From Streptomyces antnestii (GTDB lineage Bacteria > Actinomycetota > Actinomycetes > Streptomycetales > Streptomycetaceae): a DNA stretch of 64,000 nt. Where the stretch lies: the NCBI RefSeq assembly GCF_004005495.1, contig NZ_RZYA01000002.1, positions 496,001 to 560,000 on the forward strand, read 5' to 3'. The translations under genes and the position numbers were made by a program. Positions 41,197-49,673 of the stretch are shown piece after piece; position 1 is the stretch's first letter; each line of letters starts with the position of its first letter. The notes under the pieces are model-generated. The model made no database searches. It worked only from the letters and a program-made list of their open reading frames with translations, and was not told where the DNA came from.

Positions 41197-42633
41197 TCAC
41201 ACGCCGACAGTTGCTGCTTCCTGGTCGTGCGTGCCGTCCGCCGCGTCGTCCGGAACCGGCGCGAAGCCATGACGGACGGGGTAGCGCTTCATCAGCACGT
41301 AGAAGGCCGCGGAGGCCACGAACAGGCCGATGATCCAGGAAATGTCGGCTCCGCCAAGGAGCTTGACCATGGGGCCGGTGTAGAAAACGGTGCTCACGAA
41401 CGGGAGCTCTACGAGGACGCCTGCCACGTAGGCCGTCATGGCGCGCCAGTCCGTTCCCCGGTAACGGCCTCGCGGATCGTACATGGCGTCGAGGTCGTAC
41501 TTCTCTTTCCTGATGAAATAGAAGTCGACGAGATTGATCGCCGTCCACGGGATGAGGATGACCGAAAGCAGCACGATGAAATTCATGAGGTTGTCGAGGA
41601 AATCACCTCGGCCGAGAATGGCGATCAGCGTGCTGAGCGTGGAGATGCCCAGGATGGTGGCGATCCGTCCGGCCGACGAGACGGTCCGGGTGGCGCGGAA
41701 CACTCCGGTGATCGTCACGACGGACATGAAAGCGCCGTAGATGGAGATCGCGAGAGCGGGAATGTTGCTCAGCATGATGATCGCCAGGAACAGCCACGGC
41801 GCGAAGCCCGCCTGTTCGGTGATGAACGTGACGGATCCGCCGCCGAACGCCTTCGGGGCGGCAGCCGCGAGCGCGGCGCCGAAGGAGAACATCCAGATCG
41901 AGCAGACGACGGTGCCGAGATACGTCCACCAGAAAGAGGCCCGCACCGAGGTGTTCGCCGGCAGATAACGGCTGTAGTCCGCGACGTACGGGGCGTATGT
42001 CAGCTGCCAGGTCGCGGACAGCGTCACGGCGAGGAGGAAGATCCCCCAGCTGAACTGGCCGTGGTGCGTCGACCCGCTCACGTCGTTACGGACGAAGAAG
42101 CCGATCGTGAGGACGAGGAGGACGACCGCCATCACCCACGAAAGCACATTGATCCATGCCTTGAGGACCTGATAGCCGAATATCGCGATCAGTGCCCCGA
42201 CGGCGTTCGCCAGGACGATACAGAAGTCGACGTTCCAGCCGGTCAGATCGGCGAGCGCGTTCCCCGTGAGGACGCCTCCACTCGCGATGTAGCCGATATA
42301 CATGGCCACGACCAGGACGAGCGGCATCATCGCGCCGAAATAGCCGAACTGTGCGCGGCTCTGGATCATCTGCGGAATGCCGAGGATGGGGCCCTGCGCC
42401 GAGTGGAGCGCCATGAAGACCGCGCCGACGCAGTGCCCCACGACAGCCGCGACGACCGCCCAGACCAGAGGCAGGCCCATGGCCACGGCGACCGCCCCGG
42501 TGGCGATGGTCAGCACATTGGAGTTGACGGTGAACCAGATCAGAAAAAGCCCGCTGACCTTGCCGTGACGTTCCGCATGAGGAACGAAATCGATCGAGCG
42601 CTTCTCAAGCTTCAGCGCCTCATCTGCTGCCAT
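41197..42633 (-). CDS. NCS1-family permease
   Basis: A 478-residue nucleobase:cation symporter-1 protein with 12 hydrophobic segments, between LFLIWFTVNSNVLTIATGAVAV and the last helix SWIIGLFVASAAFYVL. QMIQSRAQFGYFGAMMPLVL and YAPYVADYSRYLPANTS are typical of the cytosine/purine/allantoin permease group. The family takes up nucleobases, hydantoins, allantoin or thiamin-type heterocycles. ATG 42633 with GAGAGG upstream was preferred; an in-frame ATG at 42669 or further upstream would add a poorly conserved tail. It is upstream of lysR on the same strand (45 bp), probably the uptake step for the pathway. Confidence 0.88.
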   Translation of the reverse strand: MAADEALKLEKRSIDFVPHAERHGKVSGLFLIWFTVNSNVLTIATGAVAVAMGLPLVWAVVAAVVGHCVGAVFMALHSAQGPILGIPQMIQSRAQFGYFGAMMPLVLVVAMYIGYIASGGVLTGNALADLTGWNVDFCIVLANAVGALIAIFGYQVLKAWINVLSWVMAVVLLVLTIGFFVRNDVSGSTHHGQFSWGIFLLAVTLSATWQLTYAPYVADYSRYLPANTSVRASFWWTYLGTVVCSIWMFSFGAALAAAAPKAFGGGSVTFITEQAGFAPWLFLAIIMLSNIPALAISIYGAFMSVVTITGVFRATRTVSSAGRIATILGISTLSTLIAILGRGDFLDNLMNFIVLLSVILIPWTAINLVDFYFIRKEKYDLDAMYDPRGRYRGTDWRAMTAYVAGVLVELPFVSTVFYTGPMVKLLGGADISWIIGLFVASAAFYVLMKRYPVRHGFAPVPDDAADGTHDQEAATVGV

Positions 42634-42736
42634 CGCTTCCGGCCTCTCTTGGCGGCTGCCAAATTCCATGCCAGCGGGCGCGAATGCACTGTCCGGAAGT
42701 GAAGAGAATTCGGAGAGCGGCGCGTTACTGGCCGTA

Positions 42737-42753
42737 GCACCAATTGCTGGTGC
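42737..42753. promoter_or_regulatory. GCACCA-ATTGC-TGGTGC dyad
   Basis: A perfect 6-5-6 inverted repeat about 105 bp before the permease start. Its minus strand shares the ATTGG core with the two LysR boxes but little else, so it may be a weaker site of the same regulator or that of another. Confidence 0.45.
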
Positions 42754-42908
42754 CGAAACCATAGGTGGACATGCTCCGCCCTGAACAGCTCCGACCGGAT
42801 CGCATTAATCGGGGTACTGCATCGATTCTGGCGATGCCGGGGCGAGCCCGACCGGGCCGGACCGGGCCGAGGGTGCATCATCACGTGAATCGATGGCTCT
42901 CCACAGAA

Positions 42909-42924
42909 ACATCTATTGGGCAGA
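42909..42924 (+). promoter_or_regulatory. LysR box of aspA, shared with the FMO operon
   Basis: ACATCTATTGGGCAGA differs at one base from the element before the FMO operon (40137-40152). It contains T-N11-A and lies 70 bp before the aspA GTG, facing the gene. Confidence 0.7.
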
Positions 42925-42994
42925 TGGCTGTGCGAGTGGTGCACTGAGTCGGGCAGATGCCAGCAGGTCGACTCGAAAGACGCGGTGCGCACAC

Positions 42995-44428
42995 GTGAAC
43001 ACGGACCAGACCCGACGTGAGCAGGACTTCCTCGGAGAGCGCGCGATTCCGGCGGACGCGTTGTGGGGCGTCCACACCTCACGGGCCCTGGAGAACTTCC
43101 CCATCAGCGGTACGTCGATCGCGCGGCACCGCGAACTGGTCGCGGCTCTCGGCTCGGTGAAGCTGGCCGCCGCCCGGGCCAACGCCGAGCTCGGCCTGCT
43201 CGACGAGCGTCGCCTCGGTGCGATCGAGAGTGCCTGCGGTGAGGTCATCAAGGGCCTGCTCGACGACCAGTTCGTCGTCGACGTGGTCCAGGGCGGGGCC
43301 GGCACCTCGACGAACATGAACGCCAACGAAGTGATCGCCAACCGCGCCCTCCAGGTCCTCGGCCTGCAGCCCGGCGACCACGCCGAGATCCACCCCAACG
43401 ACCACGTCAACGCCAGCCAGAGCACCAACGACGTCTACCCGACCGCGGTCAAGATCGCGCTCCTGCACGGCCTCGACAACCTCGCCGGCGCCGTCCGCAC
43501 CCTGTCGGAGGCGTTCGCCGCCAAGGGCGAGGAGTTCCGTGCCGTGCCGAAGGTGGGCCGCACCCAGCTCCAGGACGCGGTGCCGATGACGGTCGGTCAG
43601 GAGTTCTCGGCCTGGGCGGCGACTCTCGCCGAGGAACAGGCCCGCATCCTCGACTCACGCGGCCTGCTCAGCGAGATCAACCTGGGTGCCACCGCCATCG
43701 GCACCGGCATCACGGCCGACCCGCGCTACGCCTCCGTGGTCCTGCGCCACCTCCGGGAGATCACCGGGATGCCCCTGCAGACCGCGGGTGACCTCGTGGA
43801 AGCGACCGCCGACACAGGGGTCTTCGTCCAGCTCTCGGGGGTGCTGAAGCGGACCGCGGTGAAGGTCTCCAAGATCTGCAACGACCTGCGGCTCCTGTCG
43901 TCCGGCCCGCAGGCAGGCCTGGGGGAGCTGCGCCTGCCTCCGCGTCAGGCGGGTTCGAGCATCATGCCCGGCAAGGTGAATCCGGTCGTCCCCGAGGTGG
44001 TCAACCAGGTGGCGTTCTGGGTGGTCGGGAACGACGTGACGATCACGATGGCCGCGGAGGCCGGCCAGCTCCAGCTCAACGCCTTCGAACCGATCATGTG
44101 TCACGGGCTGTTGCAGAGCATGGACTGGATGGCCCGGGCGTTCGACACGTTGGCCCGCCTGTGCGTGCGCGACATCGAGGTGAACGCGGCGCACCTGGAG
44201 CAGGTGAGCGCACACAGCGTCGGCGTGGTCACCGCCCTGCTTCCGCACCTCGGATACGCCGAGGCGAGCGCGATCGCAAAGGCGGCCCTGTCCGGTGAGG
44301 GCGACGTCCGGTCACTGGTCCTGCGCACCGGCACGCTCGACGAGGCACGCCTGGACGAACTCCTCGACCCGGAGCGGCTGGCGGGAGTGAAGGCGACGGC
44401 CGCCGTCGGGGAAGAGGCCATGGACTGA
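42995..44428 (+). CDS. aspA: Aspartate ammonia-lyase
   Basis: A 477-residue fumarase/aspartase-superfamily lyase. The start REQDFLGERAIPADALWGVHTSRALENF and the signature GSSIMPGKVNPVVPE (about residues 325-339, with the catalytic Ser and flexible loop) mark it; HVNASQSTNDVYPTAVKIALL is the conserved second block. The WGVHTSRALENF opening is that of aspartases rather than class II fumarases. It would convert aspartate to fumarate and ammonia. GTG 42995 was chosen because an earlier start would run through the LysR box. The box links it to the FMO-M20 operon, where aspartate freed by the hydrolase would be used. Confidence 0.9.
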   Translation: MNTDQTRREQDFLGERAIPADALWGVHTSRALENFPISGTSIARHRELVAALGSVKLAAARANAELGLLDERRLGAIESACGEVIKGLLDDQFVVDVVQGGAGTSTNMNANEVIANRALQVLGLQPGDHAEIHPNDHVNASQSTNDVYPTAVKIALLHGLDNLAGAVRTLSEAFAAKGEEFRAVPKVGRTQLQDAVPMTVGQEFSAWAATLAEEQARILDSRGLLSEINLGATAIGTGITADPRYASVVLRHLREITGMPLQTAGDLVEATADTGVFVQLSGVLKRTAVKVSKICNDLRLLSSGPQAGLGELRLPPRQAGSSIMPGKVNPVVPEVVNQVAFWVVGNDVTITMAAEAGQLQLNAFEPIMCHGLLQSMDWMARAFDTLARLCVRDIEVNAAHLEQVSAHSVGVVTALLPHLGYAEASAIAKAALSGEGDVRSLVLRTGTLDEARLDELLDPERLAGVKATAAVGEEAMD

Positions 44429-44517
44429 GCTTTCGACGTGCCCGCATCGCAGGATCGTGGCGGGCGCGTCGGCGCGTCATGGCGGAGGTCGGTTGCTCCT
44501 GCGACGAAGATTTACGC

Positions 44518-44724
44518 ATGAGCGACGCGACGAAAGCAGTTCTCCAGGGCGGCCCCGACGATCTCCCCGAGCGGATCGTCCCCCTCTCCACGCCCGGGGA
44601 GGACATCAAGATCCCCTTCCGCGGGGGATTCGAACACTTCAGGGCCACCCCGCGTGAGGAGGAGACAGGGCAAGGCCTGCTGCCCGTCTACGAATGGTGG
44701 GAGCGCACCGAACTGCCCGGCTAG
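44518..44724 (+). CDS. DUF5988 small protein
   Basis: A 68-residue acidic protein: SDATKAVLQGGPDDLPERIV at the start, then KIPFRGGFEHFRATPRE and a WWERTELPG end. This is the DUF5988 pattern of Streptomyces, often seen near biosynthetic or regulatory genes, with no known function. ATG 44518 gives the family N-terminus; an earlier ATG at 44479 adds a Cys-rich stretch not seen in the family. It stands alone, 89 bp after aspA and 140 bp before the SDR gene. Confidence 0.75.
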   Translation: MSDATKAVLQGGPDDLPERIVPLSTPGEDIKIPFRGGFEHFRATPREEETGQGLLPVYEWWERTELPG

Positions 44725-44864
44725 GCAAGTCGGGGCGCGGGCTTCACAGTTGTCCCACTCACCGGGAAACTGCACTCCCGGCCCGCGCCGGCCCGGCCTA
44801 GGTTCGTCGCACCGTCCGACCGCCTGCCGGAGGGCCCGCCATGCAGTCCGTAAGGGAGCAGACC

Positions 44865-45641
44865 ATGTCCCGTACCTACCTCGTCACCGGAGCGGCCTCC
44901 GGCATCGGCAAGGCCACCACGGCCCTCCTGCGGGAGCAGGGGCACACCGTCATCGGCGCCGACCTCAAGGACAGTGACATCTGCGTCGACCTGTCCACCG
45001 CCGAAGGGCGGGCCGACCTCGTCACCCAGGCCCGTGGCCTGACCGGCGGCCGCCTCGACGCCGTCGTCGCCTGTGCGGGCATCGCACAGTTCGACGCGCT
45101 CACCATCAAGGTCAACCACTTCGGCGCCGTCGCCACCCTCGACGGCCTGCGCCCGCTCCTCGCCGCCGGCACCGACCCGCGGGCCCTGGTCATCGGCTCG
45201 ATCGACTCCGTGCACCCCACCGACCCCGTGATCGTCGACGCGGCGCTCGCCGATGACGAGCCGGCGGCGGTGGCAGCATCCCAGGAGGCCGTCGACCGAG
45301 GTGAGGGCCACCTCGTCTACTCCTCCTCCAAGGCCGCCGTCTCCCGCTGGATCCGCCGCCGCGCGATCACCGACGACTGGGCCGGTGCCGGCATCCCGCT
45401 CAACGCCGTCGGCCCCGGCGTGATCCTCACGCCCATGACCGAGCCCCTGCTGGAGGACCCGGAGATGCGGGGGCTCGTCGAGCGGAGCGTGCCGATGCCG
45501 CTGGCCGGGCACGCGCGTCCCGAGCAGATCGCCCCGCTGATCGCGTGGCTCACCTCGCCCGAGAACACCCACGTCACCGGTCAGGTCGTCTTCGTCGACG
45601 GCGGCGCGGACGCCGTCCTGCGCGGCGACGGCGTCTGGTGA
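44865..45641 (+). CDS. SDR, 3-alpha-hydroxysteroid dehydrogenase-like
   Basis: A 258-residue SDR. TGAASGIGKATTALL (about residues 7-21) binds NAD(H), CAGI is the NAG-type motif, and the catalytic set is IGSIDS...YSSSK. The unusual long insert between the Ser and Tyr (TDPVIVDAALADDEPAAVAASQEAVDRGEGHL) and the AVGPGVILTPMTEPLLEDP segment are those of the 3-alpha-HSD/carbonyl reductase (Comamonas HsdA-like) and coniferyl-alcohol dehydrogenase branch. It oxidises or reduces a hydroxyl or carbonyl of a steroid- or phenolic-like compound. AAGGGAG precedes ATG 44865. Its 3' side carries a repeated hairpin. Confidence 0.88.
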   Translation: MSRTYLVTGAASGIGKATTALLREQGHTVIGADLKDSDICVDLSTAEGRADLVTQARGLTGGRLDAVVACAGIAQFDALTIKVNHFGAVATLDGLRPLLAAGTDPRALVIGSIDSVHPTDPVIVDAALADDEPAAVAASQEAVDRGEGHLVYSSSKAAVSRWIRRRAITDDWAGAGIPLNAVGPGVILTPMTEPLLEDPEMRGLVERSVPMPLAGHARPEQIAPLIAWLTSPENTHVTGQVVFVDGGADAVLRGDGVW

Positions 45642-45645
45642 CCTC

Positions 45646-45689
45646 CACCTGAAGGTGACCCGCACCTGAAGGTGACTGCACCTCAAGGG
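45646..45689. repeat. Tandem CACCTGAAGGTGAC hairpins
   Basis: CACCTGAAGGTGAC occurs at 45646 and 45663 with a degenerate third unit at 45680, at 17 bp spacing. Each unit is itself a CACCT-GA-AGGTG dyad. Together they may terminate transcription between the convergent SDR and LysR genes. Confidence 0.7.
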
Positions 45690-45708
45690 GACGAGGGCCG
45701 ACGCGGAT

Positions 45709-46644
45709 TCACGCCCGGCCCTCTTCCGTCAGCTCCCGCGCCCACCGACCGTCCGGTGACCGCAGGAGACGTACGAAGGCCTGCTCCGCCGGCGACAGGA
45801 GACGGTCGCGGCGGCGGACCAGGGAGATGTGGCGGGGCTGGGGCGACGGGTGGACCGGGAGGACGGCCAGGGAGCCCGCCTGCTGGACGTCGTCGACGAT
45901 CGCGTGCTCCGAGATGAGGGCCACCCCCAGGCCCGCCGCCACGCACTGTTTCACGGCCTCCGGGCCCCACACGTCGGAACGCGTGGCCTGCCCCGCGAGG
46001 CCCCACTCCTCCAGGACGCGCTCCTGCTCGGAACGGGTGTGGGAGCCGGGCTCGCGCATCAGGAAGCGTTCACCCGAGAGCGCCCCCGGGGCCAGGGGCG
46101 CGGCGACGCCCGCCAGCGGATGGCTCGCACGGGCGACCAGGACGAGGCGCTCCTCCAGGACCGGTTCGACGAGCAGCTGCGGCTCCGCGGGGCCGCCCGC
46201 CACCACCGCTATGCCTATGTCGCCGGCGAGCAGACGCTCCGCCACCACCCGGTTGTTGCCGACGAACACGTCGCACTCGACCCCCGGGTAACGCTCCTGG
46301 AAACGGGCCAGGAGCGTGGGCAGCAGATACGTACCCACGGTCGTCGAGCCGCCGACCATCAGACGGCCCTTCTCCAGCGAGGACACCTGCTGGACCGCCG
46401 CGACCGCCTCGTCGGCGAGCAGGAAGATGCGCTTCGCGTACTCGGCCAGGACCTCGCCCTCGGCCGTCGGCCGGGTGCGGGCCCCCGAGCGGTCGACGAG
46501 GGTGACGTTCAACGACTGCTCCAGGCGCCGGACCTGGTTCGAGACCGAAGGCTGGCTCATGTACAGCTCGTGGGCGGCGGCGGAGAAACCCTGGTGCTCC
46601 ACCACCTTCAGGAAGATGCACAGGCGGTGCAGGTTGAGTTCCAC
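45709..46644 (-). CDS. LysR-family regulator of the phosphonate genes
   Basis: A 311-residue LTTR. HTH: LHRLCIFLKVVEHQGFSAAAHELYMSQPSVSNQVRRLEQ (residues 5-43); effector domain from about residue 90 (GRLMVGGSTTVGTYLLPTLLARF), of the CysB/CbbR-like group. GTG 46644 has AGGAGGG three to four bases before it. It is divergent from the phosphonoacetate hydrolase gene with a T-N11-A palindrome between them, the same layout as known LysR regulators of PhnA genes that respond to phosphonoacetate. It is therefore probably the substrate-responsive activator. Confidence 0.88.
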   Translation of the reverse strand: MELNLHRLCIFLKVVEHQGFSAAAHELYMSQPSVSNQVRRLEQSLNVTLVDRSGARTRPTAEGEVLAEYAKRIFLLADEAVAAVQQVSSLEKGRLMVGGSTTVGTYLLPTLLARFQERYPGVECDVFVGNNRVVAERLLAGDIGIAVVAGGPAEPQLLVEPVLEERLVLVARASHPLAGVAAPLAPGALSGERFLMREPGSHTRSEQERVLEEWGLAGQATRSDVWGPEAVKQCVAAGLGVALISEHAIVDDVQQAGSLAVLPVHPSPQPRHISLVRRRDRLLSPAEQAFVRLLRSPDGRWARELTEEGRA

Positions 46645-46724
46645 GGGCCCTCCTGCGTGAAGCCGGCTCGATCTTGGGTCGGGCGAGCGTAACGCACACC
46701 TGACCTGCCGCAACCCCCTGCGGT

Positions 46725-46737
46725 TATGGCGGCCATA
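46725..46737. promoter_or_regulatory. LysR box TATGGC-G-GCCATA
   Basis: A perfect palindrome of the form T-N11-A, 105 bp before the phosphonoacetate hydrolase start and 80 bp before the LysR start. A further dyad CCGCA-N6-TGCGG abuts it (46708-46723). Confidence 0.65.
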
Positions 46738-46842
46738 GCGAGTTTCGGGCTTCTGTGCCCCCTCGCGGCCGGTGTACCCATGACAGCGGAGACCTTCGGT
46801 CGCCACGGAACTCGCAACACGACCTGCAGAGGTGGACGTTCA

Positions 46843-48099
46843 ATGAATCCTGTCGCCGGCGCCCCGCTCACCGTCAACGGGCGTTCGTATCCCCGCCCCG
46901 GCCGCCCCGTCGTGGTCGTCTGCATCGACGGCAGTGAGGACGCGTACCACGAGCGGGCCATCGCGGACGGGCTGATGCCGTTCACGGAGGCGATGCTCGC
47001 GCGCGGCGCCGATCTGCGCGGCGAGTGCACGATGCCGTCGTTCACCAATCCCAACAACCTCTCCATCGCCACGGGTGTCCCGCCCGCTGTGCACGGCATC
47101 TGCGGCAACTACTTCTTCGACCCGGCCACCGGCGAAGAAGTCATGATGAACGCGCCCGAACTCCTGCGCGCGCCCACCGTGTTCGCCGCGTTCTCGCAGG
47201 CCGGCGCCAAGGTCGCGGTCATCACCGCCAAGGACAAACTGCGGAGGCTGCTCGGCAGCGGGCTCGCCGAGGGCGGTATCTGCTTCTCCGCCGAGAAGGC
47301 CGACCAGCTCAGCATCGCGGAGAACGGTATCGAGAAAGTCCTCGAGTCGACCGGCTTCGAGCTGCCGTCCGTCTACAGCGCCGAACTCAGCGAACTCGTG
47401 ATGGCGGCGGGCTGCGACGTCCTCGAACGCGACCGCCCCGACCTGATGTACCTGTCGCTCACCGACTACATCCAGCACAAGCACGCTCCCGGCTCGCCCG
47501 TCGCCAACCGCTTCTACGCGATGCTCGACCGCTACTTCGCGCGCATCGACGCGCTCGGGGCGATCCTCGTCGTGACCGCCGACCACGGTATGAACGCCAA
47601 GTCGGACGCCGCAGGTGACGCACAGGTCGTCTTCCTCCAGGACTGGTTCGACGAGCGGACCGGGCCGGGCGCCAGCCGGGTCATCCTGCCGATCACCGAC
47701 CCGTACACCGTGCACCACGGTGCGCTCGGCTCGTACGCGACCGTGCATCTGCCGGCCGGCGCGGACCGGTCCGCGCTCCTCTCCGAACTCGCGGGCGTCG
47801 ACGGCGTGGACACGGTGCTGACCCGCGAGGAGGCCAGTGAGCGGTTCGAGCTGCCGGCCGACCGGATCGGTGACCTGGTCGTCATCGCCGAGCGCAACAC
47901 CGCCCTCGGGACCACCCCCGCCCGTCACGACATCTCCGGGTTCACCGAGCCGCTGCGCTCGCACGGCGGCCTCACCGAGCAGCGTGTCCCGGTGCTCGTG
48001 AACCGAGGCGTCGAGCTGCCCGCCGGACACCGGCTGCGCAACTTCGACGCGTACTGGATCGGCTGCCACCTCGCGGCCGAGAAGCCGCTCACCAAGTAG
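46843..48099 (+). CDS. phnA: Phosphonoacetate hydrolase
   Basis: A 418-residue alkaline-phosphatase-superfamily enzyme that splits phosphonoacetate to acetate and phosphate. VVVVCIDGSEDAY holds a metal Asp; MPSFTNPNNLSIATGVPPAVHG has the nucleophilic Thr of PhnA proteins; LTDYIQHKHAPG (Asp and His), TADHGM (Asp-His) and the late RSHGG His complete the two zinc sites. Length fits the family. AGAGGTGG lies upstream of ATG 46843. The divergent LysR gene, the MFS transporter (172 bp further, after a hairpin) and the convergent aldehyde dehydrogenase complete a phosphonate module. It is not related to YjdM, which shares the PhnA name. Confidence 0.9.
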   Translation: MNPVAGAPLTVNGRSYPRPGRPVVVVCIDGSEDAYHERAIADGLMPFTEAMLARGADLRGECTMPSFTNPNNLSIATGVPPAVHGICGNYFFDPATGEEVMMNAPELLRAPTVFAAFSQAGAKVAVITAKDKLRRLLGSGLAEGGICFSAEKADQLSIAENGIEKVLESTGFELPSVYSAELSELVMAAGCDVLERDRPDLMYLSLTDYIQHKHAPGSPVANRFYAMLDRYFARIDALGAILVVTADHGMNAKSDAAGDAQVVFLQDWFDERTGPGASRVILPITDPYTVHHGALGSYATVHLPAGADRSALLSELAGVDGVDTVLTREEASERFELPADRIGDLVVIAERNTALGTTPARHDISGFTEPLRSHGGLTEQRVPVLVNRGVELPAGHRLRNFDAYWIGCHLAAEKPLTK

Positions 48100-48180
48100 C
48101 AGCCACCCGACCCTCACCGTAAGAGCCAGCCGGCCCTCACCCCTTCAACTCACCGCACCCGCAAGGCCAACCCACAGTTC

Positions 48181-48217
48181 CGGCCCCGGCGCGCCGCCGA
48201 GGCGTGCGCCGGGGCCG
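48181..48217. terminator. Terminator hairpin after phnA
   Basis: CGGCCCCGGCGC and GCGCCGGGGCCG form a perfect 12 bp stem around a 13-base loop, followed by TTGT. It lies between phnA and the MFS gene and may separate or attenuate them. Confidence 0.6.
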
Positions 48218-48270
48218 TTGTCGTACCCGGTTCCGCTCATCCCCCCGACGACGAGACAGGATCCATCGCC

Positions 48271-49578
48271 ATGGCCGAGAATCCAGCACCACCACCCGTC
48301 CCCACCAGAGAGGCCCAGCGCACCGTCCATCCGTATCTGGTGAACCCGAGGCTGCGCTGGCAGATCTTCGTCGTCACCTGGATCGCGTACGCGGGCTTCT
48401 ACTTCGTGCGGCAGGCGTTCTCCGTCGCCAAACTCGGCATCCTCGACGATCCGCTCGTCTCCTCCACCCTCACCGAACGCGTCCTCGGCGTCGTCGACGC
48501 CATCTACCTCGCGGCGTACGCCGCAGGCCAGTTCCTGTGGGGTGCGTGGGCCGACCGGTTCGGGCCGCGGGTCGTCGTCATCGGCGGGATGATCGGCGCG
48601 ATGGGCGCGGCCTGCGTGATGGGATTCTCCAGCGCGCTGCTGGTCTTCGGCGGCGCGATGGTGATCCAGGGGCTCGCCCAGTCGGCGGGATGGGCGCCCC
48701 TGTGCAAGAACATGGGGGCGTTCTTCCCGCTGGAGCAGCGCGGCCGCATCCTGGGCATCTGGTCGACCAACTACGCGTTCGGCGGCCTCGCGGCGCCGCC
48801 GTTCCTCGGCTGGATCGCGTACGACCTCTTCGACAGCTGGCATGTCGCGTTCTTCGCGGGCGCGGCGACGCTCGCCGTGATCCTCGTGCTGTTCGTGATC
48901 TTCCAGCGCAACGCGCCGCACGAGGAGTCCACGGAGGCGAAGACGGCCGAGCCCGTCGAGCCGCAGCGCGCGCTCGCCCTCTACCGCAAGACCCTGCGCG
49001 ACCCGATGGTGATGACGCTCGGCGCCGCGTACTTCCTGCTCAAGCCGGCCCGCTACGCGATCCTGCTGTGGGGTCCGGTCCTGGTGAGCCAGCGCCTGCC
49101 CCAGGTCGACAAGGTGGGGGCGACGCTCATCCCGATCGCGTTCGGCGTGGCGGGCGTGCTCGCGCCGATCGTCGTCGGCTGGGTGTCCGACCGGCTGTTC
49201 AAGTCCCGGCGCGTGCCCGCCTGCGTCATCTCGCTGGGGCTGCTGAGCGTGATCCTCGCCCTGTTCATGCCCCTGACGGCTGCCGGTAGCGCGCTGGTGA
49301 TGATCGGCGTGCTCGGCGCGATCGGTCTGACGGTGTACGCCGCCGACTCGATGATCTCGTGTGTCGCCGCCGTCGACTTCGGTACGGCCGAAGGGGCGGG
49401 CACCGCGGCCGGCCTGGTCAACGGCTGCGGCTCCATCGGCGCCATCCTCGGCGGACTGCTGCCCGGATTCCTCAGCGGAACGGCCCTGTTCGGCCTGTTC
49501 GCCGGGGCCGCGGCACTCGCCGGCGTGATCATGATCCCGCACTGGAACCGCCGTCCGCGCGCCGCAGCTCTCGCGTAG
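48271..49578 (+). CDS. MFS transporter, organophosphate/phosphonate type
   Basis: A 435-residue, 12-helix major facilitator of the organophosphate:phosphate antiporter group (GlpT/UhpT-like). TWIAYAGFYFVRQAFSVAKLGI (first helix with the conserved Arg), GAWADRFGPRVV (motif A) and WAPLCKNMGAFFPLEQRGRILGIWSTNYAFGG are characteristic. In this context it most likely imports phosphonoacetate or aminoethylphosphonate. ATG 48271 follows a weak purine stretch. It is co-directional with phnA, and a strong bidirectional terminator separates it from the convergent aldehyde dehydrogenase. Confidence 0.87.
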   Translation: MAENPAPPPVPTREAQRTVHPYLVNPRLRWQIFVVTWIAYAGFYFVRQAFSVAKLGILDDPLVSSTLTERVLGVVDAIYLAAYAAGQFLWGAWADRFGPRVVVIGGMIGAMGAACVMGFSSALLVFGGAMVIQGLAQSAGWAPLCKNMGAFFPLEQRGRILGIWSTNYAFGGLAAPPFLGWIAYDLFDSWHVAFFAGAATLAVILVLFVIFQRNAPHEESTEAKTAEPVEPQRALALYRKTLRDPMVMTLGAAYFLLKPARYAILLWGPVLVSQRLPQVDKVGATLIPIAFGVAGVLAPIVVGWVSDRLFKSRRVPACVISLGLLSVILALFMPLTAAGSALVMIGVLGAIGLTVYAADSMISCVAAVDFGTAEGAGTAAGLVNGCGSIGAILGGLLPGFLSGTALFGLFAGAAALAGVIMIPHWNRRPRAAALA

Positions 49579-49603
49579 CGCACCTCAGTAAGAGAGAAGT
49601 TGG

Positions 49604-49639
49604 CGAAGGGCCCGGCGCTTGCGAGCGCCGGGCCCTTCG
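49604..49639. terminator. Bidirectional terminator
   Basis: A perfect 16 bp stem (CGAAGGGCCCGGCGCT with its complement) and a TGCG loop between the convergent MFS and aldehyde dehydrogenase genes. Confidence 0.8.
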
Positions 49640-49673
49640 TCAGCCTCCGTGCCGATCAGTACGAGGTAGCCGA

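Larger units (their letters stand above)
42634..42994. other. Permease-aspA divergent intergenic region
   Basis: These 361 bp separate the NCS1 permease and aspA. They contain the perfect dyad GCACCA-N5-TGGTGC (42737-42753), a repeated GACCGGGCCG run (about 42849-42870), the palindrome TCACGTGA (42881-42888) and the LysR box at 42909-42924. No protein-coding gene is supported. Confidence 0.7.

Noticed and set aside
44479..44724. DUF5988 gene starting at 44479 with an extra Cys-rich start
   Set aside because: The extra 13 residues are not part of the family pattern, which begins at ATG 44518.
49579..49673. Small gene between the MFS and aldehyde dehydrogenase genes
   Set aside because: The space is filled by a 16 bp perfect stem terminator; no start with a ribosome site.
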